A stretch of DNA of 54,525 bases from positions 1-54,525 of the forward strand of contig NZ_VTOY01000013.1 in assembly GCF_008271295.1 (NCBI RefSeq), written 5' to 3'. The number at the start of each line of letters is the position of its first letter. Position 1 is the stretch's first letter. Origin of the DNA: Pseudoselenomonas ruminis (GTDB lineage Bacteria; Bacillota; Negativicutes; Selenomonadales; Selenomonadaceae). A model generated the notes under the pieces. That model saw nothing but the letters and a program-made list of their open reading frames with translations, was not told where the DNA came from and did no database searches. A program made the position numbers and the translations under genes. Shown here piece by piece: positions 41,825 to 49,463 of this stretch.

Positions 41825-43042
41825 ATGTTAAAGTTTGGTTCAAAAGTTAAAGATATGCTTTATGTATTCATGACAAGTTTTTTTTCTAAAGGAATCATGG
41901 GGGTGATAACACTATTAATCATAAAGTATATGGATTATGAGGAGTATGCGTTATATACATTTTTATTATCCGTTAGCGGCTTAGTATCGGGGATTTTTGT
42001 TGCTAGTGTAAATAATATATACATTGTTGGTTGTAATAAGCTATCTCTAGAGAAAGACAAGACATCGCTGTGTTTAGTTCAGACAGTGTTAGTGGTAGTT
42101 TTTACTGTTTTACTCGGAAATATTTTTGCCATAGAAGGCACTGGACTTTTAGCAGTCACTTTATTAACCGTAGCAGTATGTTTTTCGGAATTTATAAAGA
42201 CTGCATATCAGAATATACAAAACTTTAGTCAGTATAATCATGTTGAATTGTACCGTGTTGGAATTTTTGCCATACTTATATTCGTTTATGTGTTTTTGTT
42301 CACAAATTCAATTTTAGCAATATCTGTCATCCTGTTAAATAGTTTGGCCTTTTTGGCAGCAGCCATGATGAATAAAAAAGTCTTTAGTATTTGTTCGTTT
42401 AATCAATGTTTGGGAGATGGAGTAAAAACTTTTAAGATAATATTTACTAGTGATTACAAATTTTTGTTTATATATATGGCACTGTTAACGTTTTTGGCAA
42501 ATGTTAACGTGTTTTTTTTGCGTATGGTTGCTTCTGAAAGTGATTTGGCATCCTATGGAGTAGCGTTTCAGTTTTATAATATATATGCTTTAGTACTGGG
42601 GGCTATTACTACGGTTATGTTTCCAGGGATAGTAAATGCAGAAACAAAACAAAAAATGAAAGACTTGTTCGAATTACAGTCAAAGATATTTAAAGTCATG
42701 CTTTTGTTTGTTGCTGTTACAGATGTTTTTATCGTTGAATTTATTAAACTGTATTTCGTGGGGAAATATGATGAATCAATTCTTGCGTTTCTAGTTTTTA
42801 GCTTGTTAGCTGTTTTTTCCGTTATGTTGAGTCCGTATATGACAGTGGTATTGAAGTTTGAATGTTTTAAACCTTTGTGCAAATGTGTTTTTGGAGTAGT
42901 CTTGCTGCATTGCTTATCAGTCTTTTTTCTTTATCCAATGTTAGGAATCTTAGGTATGGCTTTAAGTTTGTCATTAAGCTATACCCTAATAAATATATAT
43001 GGATATGTGAAAGGAAAAAAATTCTTAATGGATAAATACTAA
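41825..43042 (+). CDS. Wzx-type polysaccharide flippase
   Basis: 405 aa with about 12 membrane helices, starting with the amphipathic FGSKVKDMLYVFMTSFFSKG stretch seen in Wzx. It would flip the undecaprenyl-linked repeat unit across the inner membrane for Wzy. Although Wzx proteins diverge strongly, length, topology and neighbourhood (Wzz, Wzy, glycosyltransferases) support the call. AT-rich. Confidence 0.85.
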   Translation: MLKFGSKVKDMLYVFMTSFFSKGIMGVITLLIIKYMDYEEYALYTFLLSVSGLVSGIFVASVNNIYIVGCNKLSLEKDKTSLCLVQTVLVVVFTVLLGNIFAIEGTGLLAVTLLTVAVCFSEFIKTAYQNIQNFSQYNHVELYRVGIFAILIFVYVFLFTNSILAISVILLNSLAFLAAAMMNKKVFSICSFNQCLGDGVKTFKIIFTSDYKFLFIYMALLTFLANVNVFFLRMVASESDLASYGVAFQFYNIYALVLGAITTVMFPGIVNAETKQKMKDLFELQSKIFKVMLLFVAVTDVFIVEFIKLYFVGKYDESILAFLVFSLLAVFSVMLSPYMTVVLKFECFKPLCKCVFGVVLLHCLSVFFLYPMLGILGMALSLSLSYTLINIYGYVKGKKFLMDKY

Positions 43043-43164
43043 TTGATTAATACATAGACTTGTATAGTATATTTGTTTTGTGTTGCTGAATAGATATTGA
43101 TAAATTTAATGGCGTCATTATTCTATATCGTATATATTACTGCAGAATGAAATATGAGGATATT

Positions 43165-45069
43165 ATGCGAAAAATCAATAGAGAACTTTTCGGGAAAATA
43201 TGGAGAAGATTATGTAGAATCGTTGTCAAGTGTTTGGATAGCCGACGTAGTACTTATCATATATACGATTGCAAGTTAAATGCTATACCGATAGAGAATC
43301 GTTATTTGGTAATAGATTGTATGAGGGAGGAAGTGTGTAGTCTTTATCTTCAGCATCGTTTTGATTTGTTGGGGAGTGGCTGGCAGTCCGTGTCATTAGC
43401 CTCAAAGAATAGAGAAAAATGGCTAAAAGACCATTTACCACTTGCTTGTATACCGTATGCCACGACTGTTTGGCAGATGGTTTCGGCAGGTTATCGACCG
43501 ATTGACTGGCAGTTGGATTTTAAATCTGGCTACCGGTGGTCTGAGCGGACTTGGTATATGGATATTCCGATTGGTCACAAGGCGGGCGTTGATGTGAAGG
43601 TTCCTTGGGAATTGGCGCGGATGCAGCATTTGCCACAATTGGCTATAGCATATGCTTATGATCGAAATGATCGATACTGGCAGGAATATTGCGATGAAAT
43701 CCTAGATTTTATCGCGCAGAATCCGCCGCGTTTTGGCGTTAATTGGCGTTGCACCATGGATGTGGGAATCCGTATTGCCAATTGGTTACTGGCGTATGAT
43801 ATATTTGTTGGACAGGGGGTAAAGTTTTCTGAGGATTTTGAACAGGTCCTGGCACGTTCTGTATATGACCATGCTTATCATATCGTTCACAATTTGGAAT
43901 ATTCACCGCAACTTACCACGAATCATTATCTGTCCGATATTGCTGGCTTGCTGTTTGCAACAGCGCATTTGGAGAATACCACTGAGATATCGAAGTGGCT
44001 AGCTTTTTCTCAACGTGAAATTATCAGCGAGATGAAGCGAGAGTTTCATGGCGATGGTAGTAATTTTGAAGCCTCGACCAGCTATCATTGTTTGTCTACG
44101 GAGTTGATGCTACATAGTGCTTTATTGATCAAACGTTTGCCTCGGGAATTACAGGTAGAGTTGCCCGAATGGTTTTGGTGCAGACTGGTGAGAGCCGTAG
44201 GGTTTGTCGAAAAATGTTCAATCGATGGCGTGTTACAGCAGATAGGTGATGCTGATAGCGGTCATTTTTTCAAATTGGCACCGCGATATCATAAATTGAC
44301 AAAAGCCGGGGCTTATGAACGTTATCAGAATCTTGCCCCTCAGCAATTAGTAGATGATGTGTATTATGATGAGGATATGCAGAATCATGAGGAGGTTTTA
44401 TCATATCGTGAATTACTTCCGTTTGCAGATGATATGCAGGAAGTGAAAAATGCTGGTGATTTACACGAGGTGTGGAAGCATTTACGGGATGCTTGGTCGG
44501 ATAGTGGCAGAGAAAATGTGTATCACATTGCTGATGAACATGTAAATTTACTGTTAAATTTACATGTTTATGCGTATACGGGCATGGGGCTTTATATATG
44601 GAAATCTGACAGATTGCATTTAATTGTTCGTTGCGGCGAAGTGGGGCAAAATGGTAGTGGCGGACATTCACATAATGATCAGTTGTCGTTGACATTGACT
44701 TTGGATGGGAAAACGATTATTGCTGATCCGGGAAGTTATCTTTATACACCTGATCCAGTTATGCGAAATAAATTCCGTGGAACAGCTATGCATTTTACAC
44801 CTCAGCCGATGTCTGGCATAGAGCAAAATGAATGGGTTGATGGGCAGCGAGGTCTCTTTTCCATAAAGAAGGATAGGACAAATGCCCAAGTGCTATATGT
44901 CGGCCGTGATGGTATTATTATGCGTCATGATGGTTTTGGCACTCCAGTTTGGCGAGTGGTGGAGATTTGTTCTGATGGTATTGTAGTCACGGATTATGGA
45001 GTGAATTTAAAACGTTGGAAGAATCCAGGAGTATTTTCTAATGGATATGGGAAGTTGTTAAAGCTGTAA
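43165..45069 (+). CDS. Heparinase II/III family polysaccharide lyase
   Basis: 634 aa from ATG 43165 (GAGGA just upstream; ATG 43147 has no ribosome site). An (alpha/alpha)-toroid domain (about residues 110-390: NWRCTMDVGIRIANWLLAYD, LTTNHYLSDIAGLLFATAHLE, the NxHY-type catalytic loop) is followed by the heparinase II/III beta-sandwich (about 450-634: GGHSHNDQLSLTLTLDGKTIIADPGSYLYTPD). Such enzymes cut uronic-acid polymers by beta-elimination. No signal peptide is evident, so it may act in the cytoplasm or leave by another route. It fits a polymer containing ManNAcA made by the WecC-type enzyme. Confidence 0.88.
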   Translation: MRKINRELFGKIWRRLCRIVVKCLDSRRSTYHIYDCKLNAIPIENRYLVIDCMREEVCSLYLQHRFDLLGSGWQSVSLASKNREKWLKDHLPLACIPYATTVWQMVSAGYRPIDWQLDFKSGYRWSERTWYMDIPIGHKAGVDVKVPWELARMQHLPQLAIAYAYDRNDRYWQEYCDEILDFIAQNPPRFGVNWRCTMDVGIRIANWLLAYDIFVGQGVKFSEDFEQVLARSVYDHAYHIVHNLEYSPQLTTNHYLSDIAGLLFATAHLENTTEISKWLAFSQREIISEMKREFHGDGSNFEASTSYHCLSTELMLHSALLIKRLPRELQVELPEWFWCRLVRAVGFVEKCSIDGVLQQIGDADSGHFFKLAPRYHKLTKAGAYERYQNLAPQQLVDDVYYDEDMQNHEEVLSYRELLPFADDMQEVKNAGDLHEVWKHLRDAWSDSGRENVYHIADEHVNLLLNLHVYAYTGMGLYIWKSDRLHLIVRCGEVGQNGSGGHSHNDQLSLTLTLDGKTIIADPGSYLYTPDPVMRNKFRGTAMHFTPQPMSGIEQNEWVDGQRGLFSIKKDRTNAQVLYVGRDGIIMRHDGFGTPVWRVVEICSDGIVVTDYGVNLKRWKNPGVFSNGYGKLLKL

Positions 45070-45097
45070 AATTGTGGCTGATTGATGGGAATATGAA

Positions 45098-45134
45098 AAA
45101 GAGCCTGACCATAGATACGATGGTCAGGCTCTTT
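45098..45134. terminator. Bidirectional terminator between heparinase gene and rpn gene
   Basis: 15-bp perfect stem AAAGAGCCTGACCAT/ATGGTCAGGCTCTTT, usable from both sides. Confidence 0.85.
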
Positions 45135-45147
45135 GGGTTGGGGGATA

Positions 45148-45435
45148 TTATAGTGTTTTAGCAAGTTCCGCGATGCGTTCGGCGGAGAGGTGGGTATATT
45201 TCATAATTCGTTGCATGTCCATGTTGTCGCGCAGCATATCAAGGGCGGTTTGTTCTTGATTCTTGCGTTCGCCTTCGGCAAGTCCCTCAGCACGGCCTTG
45301 AGCTATGGCGGCTTCGTGGTCGGAGTTGTAGTCCATGATGGCCATTTCGCGGTTGATATAGCGGCGGCGTTCTTCGGTATTGTTAAGGAAAACACGAGCG
45401 GCTTGCATAGCATTTTTGATGGCAGTATCACTCAT
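45148..45435 (-). CDS. Putative intragenic RpnS-like short product (C-terminal domain of the Rpn nuclease)
   Basis: An in-frame ATG at 45435 is preceded by a perfect AAGGAGG (45450-45444) with an ideal 8-base spacer, inside the nuclease gene. It would give the last 95 residues (MSDTAIKNAMQAARV... to ELAKTL). Intragenic antitoxins of this kind have been described for Rpn genes (RpnL/RpnS). A separate ORF of exactly the same length (95 codons) and similar sequence exists at 48958-49245. The ribosome site is direct; its use is inference. Confidence 0.6.
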   Translation of the reverse strand: MSDTAIKNAMQAARVFLNNTEERRRYINREMAIMDYNSDHEAAIAQGRAEGLAEGERKNQEQTALDMLRDNMDMQRIMKYTHLSAERIAELAKTL

Positions 45436-46050
45436 GGACAGTTCCTCCTTTTCGGTATCATCTAGTTGGTTGGCGAAGTATGCTAGCCAGCGTTCCATTT
45501 TTGTCATTTCGGCGACGGGTTTCTTAGCGTATTTAGGGATTTCAAGGAAGTGAAGGGTCAAATCTTTGTTGAGTCGGTCGCCAGTTTCTGGGTTGTAGAT
45601 GCTCCACATAGAGTAAGGGCTGTTTTGTGGGAGTAATTTAAATTTTAGAATGTTAATCGTGATAGATGGTTTAAGATCACGGTAGTGTTTACCCGCTGGC
45701 AGAGTCATCAGATATAGCTGTGCCCAATAGTATAGAGTCCGTCGTTCCATATCTTGATGATTGACAACCTGGACTTCGACATCTACCTGCTCGGCGGTGT
45801 CGAGGATGCAGGTTACATCGAGACGTGTGAGCTTATCCGCTTCGTTGATAGGAGACATCTCCGTTTGGGTAAATGTTATATCCTGAATGGGATGCTGCAA
45901 ATCATGTTGTAGGACGGCGTTTAGAAAATCAATCGTGATTTGTTTGCGTTCTTCTTTGCCAAAAATGAATTTGAACAAGACATCATTCATGGGATTGTAG
46001 TTACGTTCGCTGAGATCTACAAACAAATCGGCGTTTTGGTCCATCACCAT
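45148..46050 (-). CDS. Rpn family PD-(D/E)XK nuclease (recombination-promoting nuclease / putative transposase family)
   Basis: 300 aa from ATG 46050 (AGAAGGG upstream). The N-terminal nuclease domain covers about residues 10-200: NYNPMNDVLFKFIFGKEER (about 15-33), LTRLDVTCILDTAEQVDVEVQ (about 73-93, the D...ExQ catalytic core) and MERRTLYYWAQLYLMTL. The C-terminal 95 residues are helical with GRAEGLAEGERKNQEQTALDMLRDNM and the YTHLSAERIAELAK helix. Rpn proteins are toxic DNases and in studied cases their C-terminal part is also made alone as an antitoxin. A 10-bp palindrome lies upstream. Not a full insertion sequence. Confidence 0.88.
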   Translation of the reverse strand: MVMDQNADLFVDLSERNYNPMNDVLFKFIFGKEERKQITIDFLNAVLQHDLQHPIQDITFTQTEMSPINEADKLTRLDVTCILDTAEQVDVEVQVVNHQDMERRTLYYWAQLYLMTLPAGKHYRDLKPSITINILKFKLLPQNSPYSMWSIYNPETGDRLNKDLTLHFLEIPKYAKKPVAEMTKMERWLAYFANQLDDTEKEELSMSDTAIKNAMQAARVFLNNTEERRRYINREMAIMDYNSDHEAAIAQGRAEGLAEGERKNQEQTALDMLRDNMDMQRIMKYTHLSAERIAELAKTL

Positions 46051-46110
46051 AATGGATTCCCTTCTTTCTTCATTATAGAAAAAAAGCATTGTGCCGGCAA
46101 GGAAAAACAT

Positions 46111-46136
46111 TTATAGAGAACATATTTTCTCTATAA
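46111..46136. promoter_or_regulatory. 10-bp palindrome upstream of the Rpn gene
   Basis: TTATAGAGAA (46111-46120) and its perfect complement (46127-46136) around CATATT. ATAATATC (a possible -10) reads toward the rpn gene just upstream on the minus strand. A relic of this block, AGAGAACAT, lies at 49261-49269 before the small Rpn-like ORF. Confidence 0.6.
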
Positions 46137-46173
46137 AGATATTATACTACACTGCGAACAAATATTCCATATA

Positions 46174-46791
46174 TTAAAGAATGTATACACAGGTAAGGCA
46201 GGGGGTGGGCTGTGATATTGTTTGTCGCAGGTGGGTTAGCAGACGTTTTTTGGCTTTGGTTATGCTTTGATGGGTGATGTGCAGGAGGCTGGCGATTTGT
46301 TTTTGAGGGAGTTCGTAGAGATATATTAGGCTCAGAAGGCGCTTCTCGGCTGGGGTGAGTAGATGAATGGCCTGGCGAAGGAGTTCGCGGTGGCAGATTT
46401 TTTCTTCGTGGTTTTGGCTGCGGCTGGTGTCTGCGTAGACATCCCAGAAGTTTTGCTCTTCGGTGGCGGTTTGGTCTGGGTGCGTGGTGCGGGATAGGTA
46501 GCGTCGCTGGCGTTTGAATTCGGTATAGAGGGTGCCGCGGACTTGACGCTGGAGATAGGCGGCGAAGTGGATGCCGCGGGTGGCGTCATAGCTTTTGATG
46601 GCTTCGTAGAAGGCAAGCCGGGCGATTCCGGGGGCTTCGTCGCTGAGATTCATAGCGGCAAGGTAGCGTTCCCGGGATTCTTTGATGAGGAGGCCTTCGT
46701 AGTGATGATAGAGGATGGCGGTGGCTTTTTCGTTTCCTTCGGCGACTTGGGCGATGAGCTTGTCTTCGTCTGTTTTGCTTAGGTTGTTCAT
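46174..46791 (-). CDS. Sigma-70 family RNA polymerase sigma factor-like protein
   Basis: 205 aa. Region 2-like segment (about residues 10-95: DEDKLIAQVAEGNEKATAILYHHYEGLL..., APGIARLAFYEAIKSYDATRGIHFAAYLQRQVRGTL) and region 4-like helix-turn-helix (about 140-190: LTPAEKRLLSLIYLYELPQKQIASLLHITHQSITKAKKRLL). It could be an alternative sigma factor or sigma-like activator. An 8-bp palindrome TTTTAGTC/GACTAAAA (46838-46845/46860-46867) upstream may control it. Its 3' end overlaps the repeated GAATGTATACACA motif (46179-46191). It is placed between rpn and wbaP-type genes. Confidence 0.85.
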   Translation of the reverse strand: MNNLSKTDEDKLIAQVAEGNEKATAILYHHYEGLLIKESRERYLAAMNLSDEAPGIARLAFYEAIKSYDATRGIHFAAYLQRQVRGTLYTEFKRQRRYLSRTTHPDQTATEEQNFWDVYADTSRSQNHEEKICHRELLRQAIHLLTPAEKRLLSLIYLYELPQKQIASLLHITHQSITKAKKRLLTHLRQTISQPTPCLTCVYIL

Positions 46792-47100
46792 AGGAACATC
46801 TCCTTTCGTTTGCCTTTAGTATAGGATGGGAGATGTATTTTAGTCGAAAATATGTTTGAGACTAAAAGAAGATGTATAAAAATGTTTATGGGATGCATAC
46901 ATGTCCTCTGGATACGTTCGAAATATATTTAATAGATATTGTTAATTTCAATGTGCTTTTTACACGGATTATTTATTGTGCAATATACACATAGATGATA
47001 TACTGTACTTAGGTTTTTCATAAGGTTTGATTTTAGGATAAGGCACGGTAGGTAGTGTCTTATTTTTTCGATGTTTTTCTCGTAGATAGGGGAATGTGAT
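46792..47100. other. Intergenic region between sigma-like and priming-transferase genes
   Basis: About 309 bases, very AT-rich, with no credible gene. It holds the 8-bp palindrome TTTTAGTC/GACTAAAA (46838-46867) near the sigma-like gene and the attenuator-like hairpin at 47038-47068 near the transferase gene. No clear sigma-A promoter could be fixed by eye. Confidence 0.6.
47038..47068 (+). promoter_or_regulatory. Terminator-like hairpin in the leader of the WbaP-type gene
   Basis: ATAAGGCAC pairs with GTGTCTTAT (one G-T wobble), followed by TTTTTT. The loop contains GGTAGGTAGTG, reminiscent of the ops element GGCGGTAG. A terminator ahead of the gene suggests conditional read-through, as in LoaP/RfaH-controlled polysaccharide operons; no such regulator is in the window. 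Confidence 0.45.
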
Positions 47101-48522
47101 TTGGTAAAAGTACAGAATCAGCTGGAGGAAAAGCATATCGAGTGGAATTATTTTCTTCGACCTGTGATTTTGTTTATCGTAGATTTGTTGGTCGTTTGTG
47201 GTGCGATGCAATTATCTTTGGTGGCAGCAGAATGGGTTATCGGGCATAGTGTGTACCCTCCGCAAACATGGTATGTTCTTTTGCCTGTGCTTTATATGTC
47301 TAATTTGTTATTTGCAGATCTATATCGCACGCATCGCGTGATGACAGATCATGCGCGCAAGATGTTCAAGGCGTCTACTTATGCAATCCTATCCATCATT
47401 GTTTTTGATTTCGTGTTGCATACGGGAGGGCCGCTTTCGCGAGGTTTTTTACTCTTTGTGTGGTTGTTTGGCTTTTGGGGCCTGTATTTTGAGCGTTGCC
47501 TGCTCCGATGGGGCTTTAGTAAATTGGGGGTATGGCAGACCCGGGTTATTATCATTGGTGCTGGTAAGACCGCGCAGAAATATGTTCGTGCCTTTGGCTC
47601 TGGGGTAGAGATCGTGGGCTTTGTAGAGGATGTACAGACTAGGCCGTTGTTGCAGGATTATCCACGACTGGGCGGGTTCGCGGAGGTGGAAGCTATCCTG
47701 CAGGAGAATCCGGTGAATGAGGTTATTTTGGCAACGCCAGGACTTACGAAGGCGGATAATATTGCTCTGTTTTATCGGGTACAGCCGTTTGTCAAACATG
47801 TTTCGTTGATACCGAATTTGTTTGGAATCCCGATTGGGAATATGAAGGCGATTCGAAGTCTCGATGATCAGCTGTTGATTTTGCGTACGTATAATAATTT
47901 GAACCGGCTGTCGAATCGGCTGCTTAAGCGTGCGTTTGATTTGTTGGTCGGTGGTATGATTGCGTTTTTGATTATGCCGATCCTTGTGGTGACGGCGATT
48001 CTTATCAAGCTGGATTCTAAGGGCTCGATATTTTATAATGCGGAGCGGATTGGAAAGGATGGGCATAATTTCTGTTGTTATAAGTTCCGGTCGATGTATG
48101 TAGATTCGGATCGGATTTTGCAGGAATATTTGCTGAATCATCCGGAGGCACAGCAGGAGTGGACGGAGTTCCAGAAGCTTCGTGGGGCAGATCCGCGTGT
48201 TACGCGTGTCGGCCGTATCATTCGCAAGTACAGCATCGATGAACTGCCACAGATTTTTAATGTGCTCAAGGGAGATATGAGTCTCGTGGGGCCGCGTCCT
48301 TATTTGCCACGCGAAAGGGAGCAGATTGGCGATTATTTACCGGTTATTTGTATGACGGTTCCAGGAATGACGGGACTTTGGCAGGTTAGTGGACGCAGTA
48401 ATGTGAAGTTTAGTGGACGTTTGAGGATGGATTCTTGGTATGTACGCAACTGGAATCTTTGGCAGGATATTGTGATTTTATTTAAGACGATTCATGTAGT
48501 ATTGGGTAGAGATGCCTATTAA
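47101..48522 (+). CDS. Polyprenyl-phosphate sugar phosphotransferase (WbaP/PssY type) initiating polysaccharide synthesis
   Basis: 473 aa. Four N-terminal membrane helices (about residues 15-130), a Rossmann-like CoA-binding-type domain (about 140-260: RVIIIGAGKTAQKYVRAF), then the catalytic PglC-like domain (about 280-473): KRAFDLLVGGMIAFLIMPI membrane hairpin, AERIGKDGHNFCCYKFRSMY, and DELPQIFNVLKGDMSLVGPRPYL. It puts the first sugar-1-phosphate on undecaprenyl phosphate. TTG start with AGGGGAATG upstream. It lies about 2 kb after the main locus, separated by the rpn and sigma-like genes, but is the missing first enzyme of that locus. Confidence 0.93.
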   Translation: MVKVQNQLEEKHIEWNYFLRPVILFIVDLLVVCGAMQLSLVAAEWVIGHSVYPPQTWYVLLPVLYMSNLLFADLYRTHRVMTDHARKMFKASTYAILSIIVFDFVLHTGGPLSRGFLLFVWLFGFWGLYFERCLLRWGFSKLGVWQTRVIIIGAGKTAQKYVRAFGSGVEIVGFVEDVQTRPLLQDYPRLGGFAEVEAILQENPVNEVILATPGLTKADNIALFYRVQPFVKHVSLIPNLFGIPIGNMKAIRSLDDQLLILRTYNNLNRLSNRLLKRAFDLLVGGMIAFLIMPILVVTAILIKLDSKGSIFYNAERIGKDGHNFCCYKFRSMYVDSDRILQEYLLNHPEAQQEWTEFQKLRGADPRVTRVGRIIRKYSIDELPQIFNVLKGDMSLVGPRPYLPREREQIGDYLPVICMTVPGMTGLWQVSGRSNVKFSGRLRMDSWYVRNWNLWQDIVILFKTIHVVLGRDAY

Positions 48523-48568
48523 AAAAGTTCCGCGCAATCGGTAAATGCCGATTGCGCGGAACTTTTTT
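48521..48568. terminator. Bidirectional terminator behind the WbaP-type gene
   Basis: 21-bp perfect stem with core GTTCCGCGCAATCGG and A/T runs on both sides; serves the convergent gene at 48580 as well. Confidence 0.95.
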
Positions 48569-48579
48569 GTATTTTTGCT

Positions 48580-48918
48580 TTACTGTTGGGAGAGGGTAAG
48601 GATGGTATGGAAGATGCCGAGGTCGAAGCCGCCTTTTACGGGAATCCAGCCGCCGTCGGTACCTTGGGTGTAGAGGCCGTAGCTGTCACACATGTAGAAC
48701 TTGTCCATGCGGAAGGAGCGGCCGTTGCCCTCATCTACTTTTACACGGGCGCTGTAGCGGTTGCCTGTAGCACGGACTGTTTCGGATACGACGTAGTAGT
48801 TGTAGTTGCCGGAAGAGGCAGCCCAGACGTCCTGCGCGCAGGCGGTTTTGGTGGCGCCTGTCCAAGGAGCAAGGGTTAAAGCGGTGCCTAGAGCGAGCGT
48901 GTAAAGTAGTTTGCGCAT
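48580..48918 (-). CDS. Small secreted protein of unknown function
   Basis: 112 aa. A signal peptide (MRKLLYTLALGTALTLAPWTG...ACAQ, cleavage near residue 28) is followed by about 84 residues, aromatic-rich (NYNYYVVSETVRATGNRYSARVKV), ending DLGIFHTILTLSQQ. Likely a beta-rich exported protein. RBS AGGAGGA 8 bases upstream. I do not recognise the family; placement beside the polysaccharide locus may be chance. Confidence 0.7.
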   Translation of the reverse strand: MRKLLYTLALGTALTLAPWTGATKTACAQDVWAASSGNYNYYVVSETVRATGNRYSARVKVDEGNGRSFRMDKFYMCDSYGLYTQGTDGGWIPVKGGFDLGIFHTILTLSQQ

Positions 48919-48957
48919 AGTGAGAATCCTCCTAAGATTATAATGAAATTATTTTAT

Positions 48958-49245
48958 TTAGAGCTTTTGGGCAAGCTCGGCAATGCGGTCGGCAGAAAGA
49001 TGCGTGTATTTCATGATTAATTGAATGTCCATGTTGTCGCGCAACATATCACGGGCGGTTTGTTCCTGATTTCTGCGTTCGCCTTCCGCACGGCCCTCCG
49101 CACGTCCTTCCGCACGTCCCTCGGCACGGCCGTCGTCGTGAGCTTCTTGCATTTTCATTTCGTATGTCATGTAACTCACCCTTTCTTCGTGGTTGGTTTT
49201 GGTTTCCGTGATGCAATCGTCGATTTCTTTGATGAAGTAATCCAT
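48958..49245 (-). CDS. Stand-alone Rpn C-terminal-domain protein (RpnS-like or truncated rpn copy)
   Basis: 95 aa, the same length as the internal product of the rpn gene at 45148. The C-terminal 40 residues (NQEQTARDMLRDNMD, IMKYTHLSADRIAEL) differ from the rpn gene product in only a few positions; the middle has an (AEGR)4-type expansion. The nuclease domain is absent. ATG 49245 has a TATAAT just upstream and no clear ribosome site; ATG 49170 (70 aa) is preceded by AAAGGGTGA. It may be an orphan antitoxin or a decayed duplicate. Confidence 0.65.
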   Translation of the reverse strand: MDYFIKEIDDCITETKTNHEERVSYMTYEMKMQEAHDDGRAEGRAEGRAEGRAEGERRNQEQTARDMLRDNMDIQLIMKYTHLSADRIAELAQKL

Positions 49246-49463
49246 AATATTATATCATAAAGAGAACATGAATTCTATATGAGGGAATGTATACACATTG
49301 TGCGTTGTGCTTTAGAAAATATTTTTTCGATAAGTAATAATAGGCGTCTTTTTTGTATGGGTAAAGGCGCTTATTTCGCCACGGAAAAATTCTTGGACTT
49401 CTATTTTTTTCGTGTGGCTTATGATACAATAAAGGTTAGTATGTATGAAAGGTGGAATAGAGC

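Noticed and set aside
45148-46050. Insertion sequence with transposase
   Set aside because: The family is sometimes labelled putative transposase, but no terminal inverted repeats or target duplications bound the gene, and the fold is an Rpn nuclease.
47041-47060. JUMPstart/ops element as a firm annotation
   Set aside because: Only GGTAG and part of the right side match; kept as a low-interest observation instead.
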